The translations under genes were made by a program, and so were the position numbers. DNA of 52,500 bases. Source: Prorocentrum cordatum. Lineage: Eukaryota > Sar > Dinophyceae > Prorocentrales > Prorocentraceae. Below, one piece after another: positions 29,627 to 40,243 of this stretch. Position 1 is the stretch's first letter; every line of letters starts with the position of its first letter. The stretch covers positions 1 to 52,500 of the forward strand of contig CAUYUJ010002057.1 in NCBI GenBank assembly GCA_963575745.1, written 5' to 3'. The notes under the pieces are model-generated. The model had not been told where the DNA came from. It made no database searches and saw only the letters and a list, made by a program, of their open reading frames with translations.

Positions 29627-30039
29627 GGAGTTATGTATAAGCAGAAGTGGTGGATTCTAAGACGATGCTCTTCCTTTAGGGGTGGAAGGTCCCCAGGCGG
29701 CTGGGCTTTGAAGAGCAGCCACCAGCAAATGGGTTCCGAACCACGGCGCGCATCGTTAGGCGTCCAACCCGTGGCCCTCAAGCCCGGGCATAGGGATACA
29801 GATCCAGGGGAGGAGCTTGGAACTGATGGCGCAGCCGCCTCCGATGTGGAGGAAGAGGAGGTGGAGGAGGAGGGGGAGGAGGAAGAGGGAAGAGGAAAAG
29901 GGGGTGACGACTCAATCTTGGTGCGCAAGCGTCTTATCTGACGTCCTACCTCTCCCATCCCTTACCATGGCATACATCGCCTTTCTAATCGCACAGTCGG
30001 ATGTCGAGCAGGGCAATGATCATCGGAGGGTACGAGATG

Positions 30040-30450
30040 CACGGTAGCGTACGGCGTAGCACGGCGTAGAAAAGCACGACAGAGCGTAACATGTTATAGC
30101 ATGGCGTGGCATTGCGTAGTGACTCATTGCAGCGCAAAGCGTGGCGTCGCAGAGGGGCGCGTAAAATGAAAGTAATCGCTGCAGCGGGAATGCGATGTGG
30201 AAGATCCGCAGCAAATAAATGACGTCAGCGCTGCAATGGGAGTACAATTTGGAAGGACCGAGAGCCAGAACATGGAGCCAACGCTGTAACGGGAGCGCCA
30301 TGCTGGAAACACCAAAAGCGTTCTGATCGGACAAACAAATATGGCCGACCACCTTTTTTATGATTTGGAAGAGCCGAGAGCTCGAACATGGAGCCAACGC
30401 TCTAGCGGGAACGCCATTCTGGAAACACCGTAAACGGTCGGATTTGAAGA
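30040..30450. repeat. Short irregular repeats, then ~53 bp units
   Basis: 30040-30175 has degenerate AGCGTGGCGT-like words. From 30178 there are units beginning CGCTGNANNGGGANNGC followed by GGAA, near 30178, 30230, 30283 and 30400. The last two share longer similarity (AACATGGAGCCAACGCT and CTGGAAACACC). Confidence 0.75.
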
Positions 30451-30497
30451 ACACGTATGATCGATTTGGGGAACCTGTGTGTCAAAAAGCAGTACTG

Positions 30498-30547
30498 GGG
30501 GGGGGGCTGGGGGGGGGGGGGGGGCAGGCTACGACCTCGGGGTCTTC

Positions 30548-30588
<41 letters not shown>

Positions 30589-30592
30589 GAGA
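30498..30592. repeat. G-runs and (GA)n
   Basis: Runs of 7 and 14 G (30498-30524) are followed by a (GA)n tract (about 30551-30592). Confidence 0.95.
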
Positions 30593-30629
30593 GTTGTATT
30601 CCTATTGTGCAATTGTTGCGGGATCCCAA

Positions 30630-30665
30630 GATGCGCTGATACTGCTGCAGCAGTATCAGCGCATC
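30630..30665. repeat. Perfect 36 bp palindrome
   Basis: GATGCGCTGATACTGCTG (30630-30647) is followed immediately, with no spacer, by its exact reverse complement (30648-30665). It lies between a (GA)n tract and a CCTTTT repeat. It could be a cruciform site, a dimer of a short element end, or an assembly or replication artefact. Confidence 0.97.
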
Positions 30666-30745
30666 CTTTTCCTTTTCGTCTTTTCCTTTTCCTTTTCCTT
30701 TGCGTCCGTCCCAGGCCCTTTTCCTTTTCCTTTGCGTTCGTCCCT
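30666..30745. repeat. CCTTTT-rich repeat
   Basis: Pyrimidine repeat of TTTTCC words, interrupted by two copies of a TTTGCGTNCGTCCC motif about 40 bp apart. Confidence 0.85.
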
Positions 30746-31071
30746 GCACGACACTTTGGGTCACGACAGGGAGCGCCCCCTTTTCTGGACGAGCGCCCGA
30801 TGGGCCGGCCGTTCTGGCGAGAGCCCCGTTTTCAAAAAGAGGTGCCAAGCATTGTTGCAGGTTTCGGAAGCCACAGCTTGTAGGACAACGGAGTTCCAGG
30901 GAATGCCGAGCGAGGGACCTACCCTGTGCAACGAGCGGACCCGATGCAGCCTTTTCTTGCAGTTGTTGGACCCTCTGATGGGCCAACCTCCTGCGCGTGA
31001 AAGCCTTATTCTGAGGGTGGAAGCGCCCTCCTTCAGCGCGACTGCTTGCGTTGCTCTGTGCCTCTCGGGGG

Positions 31072-31267
31072 CGGGGAGGAGGAGGAGGAGGAGGAGGAGG
31101 AGGAGGAGGAGGAGGAGGAGGAGGAGGAAGAGGAGGAGGAGGAGGAGGAGGGATGGAGGAGGAGGAGGAGGAGGGAGGAGGGAGGGAGGGAGGGAGGGAG
31201 GGAGGACGAGGAGGAGGAGGAGGAGGAGGAGTAGGAGGAGGAGGAGGAGGAGGAGGAGACGAGGAGC
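31072..31267. repeat. (GGA)n tract
   Basis: GGA repeat with a short GGGA section near 31180-31204. No recognisable ORF1 follows on the plus strand. Confidence 0.96.
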
Positions 31268-31437
31268 GGGGGGGGGCGGCCCCGCGGGCCGTCGTTGGCC
31301 GAGGGGTCGTGGCCGGTGTCCTCAGGGCCTCAGGGGTTCTGGAGTCGGCCCTGCGGCGGGCGCCGTGTGCCATCCCGGCCTCTGGCCTCGTGGCCACGGC
31401 TGAGGGGATGAGCAGGAGGATCTTTCTCCCCGTCTAC

Positions 31438-31780
<343 letters not shown>

Positions 31781-32056
31781 TACCTTCGACTCTGTCTCTG
31801 CCTTTGACTCTGCCTCTGCCTGCCTCGGTCTTATTGTTTCTTTGTCGCTGCAACTGCACCTCATCCTCTCTCTCCCTCTCTTCTTCTCTCCTCGTTCTGT
31901 ATTCTGTACCGCACACGCACACAGGCACACACTGTTCCATCGTGGGCGGCGCGCCCTGTGGCACCTGCGGCCTCCTCCGAACCGTGCCTCCCGACACCTC
32001 CCTCGCCAGCCGCCAGGCACGAGAGGCATGCGGCCAACCAGAGCCCGCTGTTTTTT
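31781..32056. other. Unassigned spacer
   Basis: C/T-rich then GC-rich sequence with an ACACACGCACACAGGC stretch. No supported gene. Confidence 0.5.
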
Positions 32057-32777
32057 GTTGTTGAATTCCTATTTGTGAAGAATCATTATTGTTGATCCCC
32101 CCTCACCGGTGCATACTGTTTTTCTGAATCAATGAGTGCCCCTCGACGCTCGCACCCTGTTTTTTGACAGGGAAAGTCTTCCTGCTCAAACTGGGCCCCT
32201 GGCCCCCGGGTTACAACAACAACGGCTCCCGCCTGAGACTTCCTTACAATGTAGCCAGGACCCCCGCTCCCGCCCGAGACTTCCTCGCATTTTATTATTT
32301 AGGAATCGCGCTCTCGCTTGGGACCATCTTTGCAATTTATTCAGGAATCGCTCTCCCGGCGCTCTGGAGTCGCGCTCTCGCTGGAATCGCAACTTACTGA
32401 AGAATAGCCTTGCGTTGGGATTTCCTGCAATTTGCCCAAGCGCCGCGCTCCCGACACCCAGGCACCCAGGAATCGCGCCCGTTGTGGCCCCATGTGCATG
32501 CCCTTCGTGGCCCCGCTGTCGCCATTTGTGTCCCCCTCGCTGTCCTACGTGGCCCAGTTGCTACCCTCAGTGGCCCCATAGTTGCCTTCTGTGGCCCCGC
32601 ATTATCTGCACTTCGTGGCCCCCGCTCGTTCGCGCTCTTCGTGGCCCCATACGCATTCCCTTCGTGTCCCCGCTGTCGCCCTTCGTGGCCTACTTCGTGC
32701 CCTTCGTGGCCCTGCTGTCGTTCTCTCTCGCTCTCGCTTTCGCTCGTCGTCGTCGTCGTCGTCGCCGTCGTCTTCGA

Positions 32778-32825
<48 letters not shown>

Positions 32826-33092
32826 GGTCGGTCCCCTGTCCGTCCCTCTTGGGGTCGGGTCGACGGTCCGCGGCCGCCCCGCCGATCAGCGCTGCCGCTG
32901 GCCAGGCCGACGGTCCGCGGCCGCCCCGCCGCTTGCCGGGGCCCGGCCTGCAGGGAAGGAAATATACCCCCCAAAAGGGGTTCGATCGAAGACGAAGAGG
33001 GCGGGTATCGAGGGTTTGGGAAATACGCGTTATTGGACACTCGAGCATATAAGGGCGAACAGGCTTGAATTATTATTGTTGTTGTTGTTGCT
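32057..33092. repeat. 1.04 kb tandem unit, copy 1
   Basis: The unit starts at a TTGTTGAATTCC junction and ends in TTG repeats. It contains a CCCTGTTTTTTGACAGGG hairpin (32155-32172), several ~40 bp CGCTCCCGC-GAGACTTCC repeats, a ~27 bp CTTCGTGGCCCC repeat block (32500-32720), a (CGT)n tract (32745-32825), a doubled GACGGTCCGCGGCCGCCCC (about 32870 and 32909) and a GCATATAAGGGCGAAC terminus. No coding sequence is credible. Confidence 0.93.
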
Positions 33093-33812
33093 GTTGTTGA
33101 ATTCCCATTTGTGAAGAATAATGATTGTTGATCCCCCCTCACCGGTGCATATTGTTGTTTTGAATCAATGTGTGCCCCTCGACGCTCGCACCCTGTTTTT
33201 TGACAGGGAAAGTCTTCCTGCTCAAACTGGCCCCCTGGCCCCCGGATTACAACAACAACGGCTCCCGCTTGAGACTTCCTTACAATTCAGGCAGGACCCC
33301 CGCTCCCGCTCGAGACTTCCTCGCATTTTACTCAGGAGTCGCGCTCTCGCCTGGGACTTCTTTGCAATTTATGATGGAATCGCTCTCCCGGAGCTCTGGA
33401 GTCGCTCTCTCGCTGGAGATTTGCTTCCAACATACTGAAGAATAACCTTGCGTTTGAATTTCTTGCAATTTGCCCAAGCGCCGCGCTCCCGACACCCAGG
33501 CACCCAGGAGTCGCGCCCGTTGTGGCCCCATGTGCATGCCCTTCGTGGCCCCGCTGTCGCCATTTGTGTCCCCCTCGCTGTCCTACGTGGCCCAGTTGCT
33601 ACCCTCAGTGGCCCCATAGTTGCCTTCTGTGGCCCCGCATTATCTGCACTTCGTGGCCCCCGCTCGTTCGCACTCTTCGTGGCCCCATACGCATTCCCTT
33701 CGTGTCCCCGCTGTCGCCCTTCGTGGCCTACTTCGTGCCCTTCGTGGCCCTGCTGTCGTTCTCTCTCGCTCACGCTTTCGCTCGTCGTCGCCGTCGTCGC
33801 CGTCGTCTTCGA

Positions 33813-33860
<48 letters not shown>

Positions 33861-34110
33861 GGTCGGTCCCCTGTCCGTCCCTCTTGGGGTCGGGTCGACG
33901 GTCCGCGGCCGCCCCGCCGATCAGCGCTGCCGCTGGCCAGGCCGACGGTCCGCGGCCGCCCCGCCGCTTGCCGGGGCCCGGCCTGCAGGGAAGAAAGGTA
34001 TACCCCCCAAAAGGGGTTCGATCGAAGACGAAGAGGGCGGGTATCGAGGGTTTGGGAAATACGCGTTATTGGACACTCGAGCATATAAGGGCGAACAGTC
34101 TTAAAATGAG
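33093..34110. repeat. 1.04 kb tandem unit, copy 2
   Basis: Second copy, offset by about 1,036 bp. It is nearly identical to copy 1 over the last two thirds (from about 33472), but clearly more diverged with small indels over the first ~370 bp. It ends in GCATATAAGGGCGAAC and the large TTG expansion. Confidence 0.93.
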
Positions 34111-34320
<210 letters not shown>

Positions 34321-34500
34321 TTTTTTGCTTTGCTGTTTATCAGTCTCTATCTCTCTACCTTTCTTCCTCTGCCTCTCTCTGCCTCTCCGTGCCTCTCTGT
34401 GTCTCTCTGTCCCTCTGTCCCTCTCTCTCTCTTTCTTTTTGCCCCCCGCGCAGCGGCCCATGAGCCCCCCTGCTGGGCGGCGGGAACCGCCCCTCGGCCT
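34321..34500. repeat. Pyrimidine-rich CTCTCTG tract
   Basis: Irregular CTCTCTGCCTCTC-type sequence without a gene. Confidence 0.8.
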
Positions 34501-34599
34501 ATGAGCCCCTCCGCCTCGGCGTCGGCGTCGCCGCCGCGCCGGGCCAAGCGGCGGAGGCGGCCCCGCCGTCAATGCGCTCCACCAACCGATTGTTGTCGA

Positions 34600-34815
34600 C
34601 GTCATCGCCGCAAGCGCCAGACACTGTCGTCGTCGACTTCGCTGCGATTTCTCGTCGTCGCCGTTGTCGCTGCCAGCCGTCGTCGTCGTCGTCGCTATCG
34701 CCAGACATTGTCGTCATCTTCGCTGCGGGAGCTCGTCGTCGCCGTTGCCGCTGCGATCGCTCGTCGTCGTCGTCGTCGTCGTCATCGTCGTCGTCGTCGT
34801 CGCTCTCTCGTGAGC
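34600..34815. repeat. (CGT)n repeats with duplicated ~80 bp block
   Basis: Two similar blocks (about 34617-34690 and 34702-34770) each carry CAGACA-TGTCGTC, CTTCGCTGCG and GTCGTCGCCGTTG, and end in CGT repeats. The minus-strand Asp-rich frame is compositional. Confidence 0.85.
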
Positions 34816-35670
34816 CATCGTCTTGCATTCCCTGCCCTCGGACGCTGCGCCGGCGCGCAGGCGAGGGCCGCCCGCGCACAGAACACACACACACACACTT
34901 CCCCTGCGCCGCCTGCTTCCCTCGCGCCGTCTGCTCCTCTTCTTCTCCTGCTTCTCCTGGTCTCGAGCTGTACCATGCGATGACGATGATGCTTCTTCTC
35001 TCGCCCGTGCGGCCTTACGGGCGGTCGAGCTGCCCCGCAGCGGTCCTCGTCGCAGGAGGCGTCGTCCTCGTCGTCGGGCTCAGTCATGTCGGAGACACGC
35101 GGTCCCCCAGACGCTCCAACCTCCTGCTTCTCCTGCTGATCCTCCGCTCCCTTCTCCGTCGCCGCCCACATGTGATCCTGTTCGGCTGGAGGTGTGGATC
35201 TTCTAGTTATGAACAATTGTGCCGACCAGGTCCCCCGCCCCGCACGCTGTGGTCGCCAGGTCCCAAGTGTCCCAGGTGATCCCCAGTATCCCGCCTAGCT
35301 TCCTCGACGAATGACCGAACCGATGACCATCCCAAATGAAATAACATAACACCAAGCATGCATCATATACGTGACCAACATACAGCTCTAACGTGTATAC
35401 TTGCTATACGGACATCCACACAGAGCTTGCGTACATACCATGCGTGAGCGACCTGGTTACTGATCACACACATGTGCGAGCGACGAAAGTAGTTATCTCA
35501 CATTGAACATGCCAACATCCAGCCCGAACAAACTTACGCACCACATGTAAATGGCATGCGCACCTGACACAGGTCAACCATGTATCGCAGCCACACGTGC
35601 TTCATATTTATACGTGCTAATCACACCGAGCGCGGGTCACTGTTCCGCATGGATACCAGCCATGCGCATT
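34816..35670. other. Unassigned, partly moderate-GC region
   Basis: 34816-35290 is GC-rich with overlapping Ala/Arg/Leu-rich frames and a short (AC)n. 35290-35670 is much less GC-rich, with recurrent ACATG/CATGCG words and no ORF. Nothing recognisable. Confidence 0.5.
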
Positions 35671-35674
35671 AGCA

Positions 35675-35736
35675 TTAAGTCGGGCCTGTCCCTCTACAGG
35701 AGGAGTATTCAAACATAGTCACAAAGTAGTTTTTTG

Positions 35737-35778
<42 letters not shown>

Positions 35779-35820
35779 CATGTCGTCCACCCCCCCTGTG
35801 GAGGGACAGGCCCGACCTAA
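35675..35820. mobile_element. MITE-1 copy 2: 138 bp inverted-repeat element
   Basis: Inverted repeats of 22 bp match at 21 of 22 positions (left 35679-35700, GTCGGGCCTGTCCCTCTACA...; right 35795-35816). The left flank is TTAA (35675-35678) and the right flank is CTAA (35817-35820), one change from TTAA. The interior has ATAGTCACAAA as in copy 1, then a (TA)n tract (about 35740-35773). No coding capacity. Confidence 0.88.
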
Positions 35821-36560
35821 GATTAGCATGCACCAGGTCAAACACACATTGGGAACACGTGTAATCCATGCATCATGGATCCATATCACGCACATTGCGC
35901 ACACAGTTAAAACAACCATGCTCAGCACATGTAGTGCCCATACGTCAGGATTTTTAACACGCATGGCGCTGTATATGCACGCGGAGCAAATTTCGAGCGT
36001 GCTCGCGATTGCTCTATGGTCGGGGTCGCGCGTAGCAGACGCAGTTGGTTTGTTCGACGTTGGTGCCCCCTTTGGAACCTGTGGGGGCGCCCTGGGCCTC
36101 CGTCCTGGGACTTTTGAGGCTTGCGGAGACCTCCGAGCACCTCCGCAGTAGTGACCTCCGACGCTTTCTCTTCTCCGGCCTTTTTCTCAGGACCCGGATT
36201 CCATGACTGCCGAGGCAACGCGCCCCCGCCCCAGCGGCGTCGCCTGGACGCCTGCCCCATTCATGGCCGCATGCCACCTGGGCCCTGTACGCTGTGGCTC
36301 ACCGCCTCCTGGCTCCTTTCTTTCCTCCCACCTTCCCTCCTCCTCCCTTCTGAATCCTCCCTCCTGCCTCCCTCTTCCTTCCTTTTCCAACCTCCGCCTC
36401 CCTCTTCCCGCCTCCCCTCCCAGCACCCACCCTGCACCAACCTCCTCGCTCCCTCCTCTCTCTTTCCACCTATTACCTCCGCTCTCCGCCGTCTCGCTGG
36501 TGGGCTCTTCATCAGGCAGTGCGGGGGCATCAACCGTAGGGTCCGCAGCCAGCCAGATCG
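35821..36560. other. Unassigned; includes CCT-rich tract
   Basis: 35821-36000 continues the moderate-GC sequence. 36296-36480 is CCTCC/CTTCC-rich. Open frames overlap on both strands without recognisable domains. Confidence 0.5.
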
Positions 36561-36689
36561 GAGCCCGTGGACCCCAGGGACAGGCGACGCCTGGATGGTC
36601 GCATTCATCGTGCAGCAGGCGACCACCGATTCCGATCTGAAGCCATGCTTCATCTTCGCGGTGACGGAAACGTCCATGATCAGCAATGT

Positions 36690-37070
36690 GAGGACCGACG
36701 GCGAGTGGACCAGCATGCTGATGCTGACCCGCAACTAAGCGGACGAGCGCGCGTGCGGCCAGCACGACTTTCTACGGGTGTCCAAATCACCCAGCAGGAA
36801 CCCGGACTTGGGGGCGGCGGGCGGCACCCCGCTGAAGCACTACGGCCAGAAGGCGGGGGCCTTTCACATCTTAGGCAACAGCAGTGTCATCATAGAGTTC
36901 CGGGTGGCGGACGTGACGCAGCCCATCATGCGCGTCGGCAGGTTCTGCATGAGGCACGGCAGTCGAGCGGCGTCGTACGACGGACAAGGGGGAGTTCCCT
37001 TGACACGAGGCTGCGGGACTCGCCATGCCGAAGAGGGTCAACAACCACTACGCACGCGAGTGCTGGGCTA
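36690..37070 (+). pseudogene. copia protease-like segment
   Basis: In one frame the sequence reads RN, stop, ADERACGQHDF near 36730, where copia-like proteins have a DSGADEH-type active site; a TAA (36736-36738) replaces the Ser position. It continues as GTPLKHYGQKAGAF and VIIEFRVADVTQPIMRVGRF, the usual sequence after the active site in these proteases. The active-site Asp is not intact. Confidence 0.6.
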
Positions 37071-37370
37071 GGAGCGGGCACGTCCAGGACTGCCTTATGG
37101 TGAACGGCGCGCTCGTGGCACCGATAGGAGCAGCAGCCACAGCAACACGACCAGGAGAGGAGGATGACGGCCATGCGGTAGAGCGAGCGCTGGCAGGCGG
37201 ACCACTCGCTCAGGCAGTGGGGCCCTAAGAGCCAGCGGCGATGCCCGACGATCGCACGAGCCGTAGGACCGCGCGAGCCGACTGCGGGGAGGATTGAAAG
37301 GCACGAACTAACGCACTACCCGCGCAGGCCTTGACAGGAGGGGAGCCATCATCCCGCTGGTCAGTTCCGA

Positions 37371-38080
37371 TTGCGGTCAGGCAGGAGAGGAGGGCGAGCC
37401 ATTCAACTTCGAGCTCGTGGTCGAGGCGACGCCTCCGTGGGTAGGGAGAGGGGCACAGCCACCATCAAGAAGGGTCGCGACGACCCTTGCACGATAGCCT
37501 CAGCGATGCCGTGGTTGGCCGAACTGGGACACTCACGAGTCGAACTAGAGTCAGGGGGAGCAGCAGCGTTTGCGTTCATCATGACGGTGAGGAAAGCGGC
37601 GCTGCGGGACGGGAGCTGCCAGACCACCCCGACGATGCAGGCGGAGAAGTACAGCTCCCAGGCCAGCGGGCGGGCATGCAGAGCCATCCGGATTGTGAGG
37701 AAGCAGGTGAAGACCTTCACGTTGGCGGTAAAGAAAATGGGGAGCAAGCGCTTCGCGTCGGACTCCCCGTTCTTCGCGTGGCTTCCCGCCGCGCAGCATG
37801 CTTCTCCAACAGGTGCGTGGTGGTGGGGGGGGCCAACATGACGCCCCGCGAGAAGACGCGCATGCTGAAGTACCAGAAGCCGATCGCGGCAGTCGGCGAG
37901 GCGGTGATCTGCAGACGGGCCTGAAGCCCAGGCCAACGAATTGGAGCTTTCGTGGCTGGGGGTATCTGGCTAGGCAGAGTACCAGGGCCGACGAGCGCAT
38001 CATCGGCGCCCCGACGGGCGTCGCCAGGTCCAGGGCGACCAAGCGGAAGGCGTGGCAAGCGCTGGGGCCCAGCCATGTTT
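37371..38080 (+). pseudogene. copia integrase remnant
   Basis: EKYSSQASGRACRAIRIVRK (near 37650) resembles the S-x-SNG-x-VERAI region that carries the final catalytic Glu of integrase, here changed to Cys-Arg-Ala. KRFASDSPFFAWL follows (near 37750). In another frame ADERIIGAPTGVARSRATKR (near 37990) resembles the C-terminal region of such integrases. Two frame changes occur between them. Confidence 0.6.
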
Positions 38081-38639
38081 GACAAGAAGACCTGGGCGCC
38101 TCGGGAGGCGACCCGGTGTCGCGGGGAAGGCCGCCAACGCAGAGCTCGATTCAGGACGCGATCATTTTGGGGCCCCTCTCCATGATGGTAGAGGCTCCGT
38201 TGCCAGCCCCACTGGTCGAGGCGGTCGGATCAGCAGCGTCGCCGGGAGGGGGGGCCCTACCAGGAGGAGGAACCCCACCAGGAGGAGAAACCCCGCCAGG
38301 AGGAGGAGGAGGAGCCGCAGCAGGAGGTGCTTCAGCAGCAACGCGCGGTCCCGGACCCGCAGCAACGGCGCCGGGTTGCCGAATGACATGGACGTCGATG
38401 GGGCGAGGTTGCAAGCTGAGAGCTGCAGGCGTAGGTCGCCCATGGACGTGGGCCCAGTGCTGCCGGCTCAGGCGGCGGAGCCGGCAGCGGCGAGCAGCTC
38501 GCTGCCGCCAGCTCAGGCGGTGGCAAGGGTGGCGCCAGCAGCCTGGGCAGTGGCTCCAAAACAAGAGCGAGACGGAGACGACTGAGGGGGCCAGGCCTGG
38601 AGCAAGTCACTGATCGCTACGATCTGCGCGGTCAGCGAG

Positions 38640-39390
38640 ATGTCCGAGGGGCCGACAGTGCAGGGCGAGGAGGTCTACGCGAACGGAGGCGACTGCCACG
38701 CGGAGAAGATGGAGCACCTCGAGAAGACCGCGGGCGACGGCAGGCAGATTGTGAAGCAGGTTCTGATCTACGAGATGACCTCCGAGATCCTGACAGGCAA
38801 GGGGGTTGGCGCCTACCGGGCCGACGGCAGCGAGAAGGGTAGGTGGACCACGCGGGGGTTCGAGCAGCAGTCCCGCGGGCATGGGAAATTCGTGGCCGCC
38901 ACTCCGTCACTACACACCTGAAGGCGATGTTGGCCAGCGCGGAGGTGAACGGCCGCGCGGTGGCACTCGGCGACTGCAGTGGGGTATGCTTACAGGCACC
39001 CCCGACGGGGGACCGGGCCTGCTTGGAACCATCATCCGAAGCAGGAGTGCCAGTGGGAAGCGTTGCGCGCGTTTGCAGGACTCAAAGGGGCACCCGAGGC
39101 ATGGGTGGATCACGGCGCAGTAACGATGGATCAGATGGCTCTTGATCGAGGGCGATGCGACGGCTGCGTCTTCATGAGGGCCCAAGACAAGGTCAAGGCA
39201 GGCCAACACGCTGATGGCTCCCTCGCGGCAGGGCCCTGGGAGTCGGTGAACCAACTATTGGCGGGGCTGGGCGATGAGCGTATGCCCTCGGACGCGGTTA
39301 AGCTATGCGACGCAGGCGACGAGGGCATCTTCCTGAGCATGCAGGTCCGCAAGATGGCTATGCCATCGAGGGCAGGATGTCGCTGATCGG
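38640..39390 (+). pseudogene. copia reverse transcriptase remnant
   Basis: GRWTTRGFEQQSRGHGKF (about 38840) matches the ARGFxQ start of copia RT. After a frameshift comes KAMLASAEVNGRAVALGDCS (about 38930), where GDCSGV replaces the LDVKxAF catalytic region, then LRAFAGLKGAPEAW (about 39065) and AGQHADGSLAAGP (about 39205) at the YVDD position. The second Asp of that pair is Gly, so the enzyme would be inactive even without frameshifts. FLSMQVRKM follows near 39330. Confidence 0.82.
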
Positions 39391-39529
39391 GGGCGCGCTG
39401 CTAGGGCTGAGGTCGCAGACGGCGGAACCCTGAGATGGCCCAGAGGGGAAGAACGAGGTTAAGCAGAAGGGCGACGACGGGTTCCAGAACGCAGCGGGCC
39501 ACGGCTCGCGCAGGCTGCGCGCGCGGAAG

Positions 39530-40054
39530 GTGCTGCAGCTGACGAGCCACAGCGCTGACATGCAGCGCGGAACTGGAGCCCCTGGCCGCGGCATGCTGGT
39601 GTCAACTCAGAGAGGCCAGCGCAGTTTGAAGGAGATGGCGCGGTGCCTGGCAGGGGCCAAGGACGTGGAGTTAGTGCTGGAGCCAGACAATCGTATCGAG
39701 CAGATCGCACAGCGCCGCGCAGACGCAGACTGGGCAGACTACATGGGCGACAGGATCTCAGTCAGCGGCGGTGTACTGAAGTGCCGCGCGTGCACTGGGC
39801 TGTCGTGGGCGCGGCTTCAGGGCGGCGTGGCCCCGAGCTCCGCGGAAGGCGAGCTGCGCGCGTCAGGGTCTAGAACAGTCGAGGCGCTCGGACTGGCATC
39901 GCTGTTATGCAAGTGGGGCGAGAACGCGTGGCCTGTCTTGGCGAGCGCCAGCAGAAGCGCGCTGCGCATCGTGAAGAAGGGAGAGTACCAGGTAATATGC
40001 AGCTCCTCGAGATCAGGTCGTCGGCTTTGCATGGCGCGAGCAGAAGCGCCTTAA
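39530..40054 (+). pseudogene. copia RNase H remnant
   Basis: A 174-codon open frame with RRADADWADYMGDRISVSGG (first Asp), LSWARLQGGVAPSSAEGELR (Glu motif) and EALGLASLLCKWGE followed by SASRSALRIVKKGEYQ. The spacing matches copia RNase H, with DSDWAG-, SAEAEY- and SAI-like motifs in typical members. The third acidic residue region reads ASASRSA, so catalysis is doubtful. Confidence 0.8.
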
Positions 40055-40243
40055 GTTCGAAGAGACCCGCGCGGGCGACAACGAAGCAGACGTGCATGCG
40101 GAGCCGATGGCCCAGGATAACCTCGGAAAGTTCTTCCGCAGCGGAGGTGTAGCAGGCGGACCGTTTCCCCCGCCTAGCGACGACGGCGACGGCGAACTCA
40201 TCGAGGCAGTTTGGACAGTCCGTGGCAGGAGAGGCTTGAGCCG

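Larger units (their letters stand above)
36580..40130 (+). mobile_element. Decayed Ty1/copia-type LTR retrotransposon pol region
   Basis: Plus-strand remains in the copia order: aspartic-protease-like segment (about 36690-37030), integrase C-terminal part (about 37600-38050), Ala/Pro-rich spacer (38190-38580), RT (38640-39390) and RNase H (39530-40054). The order integrase then RT separates it from Ty3/gypsy. There are many frame changes and stops. I could not find matching long terminal repeats, so element boundaries are unknown. This is a retroelement of the host genome, not a virus of people, animals or crops. Confidence 0.84.

Noticed and set aside
30402-31403. ORFs of over 330 codons on both strands across 30.4-31.4 kb
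   Set aside because: They run through GA, CCTTTT and GGA repeats and overlap each other; no domain or coding bias.
32990-33010. GGTTCGATCGAAG as a Pol III B box of a SINE or tRNA
   Set aside because: The match is incomplete (last positions wrong), no convincing A box lies upstream, and no cloverleaf can be drawn.
32136-34104. Trp/Pro/Arg-rich plus ORFs and Gly/His/Arg minus ORFs in the 1.04 kb units
   Set aside because: They arise from a ~27 bp repeat and CGT tracts and show no conserved frame between units.
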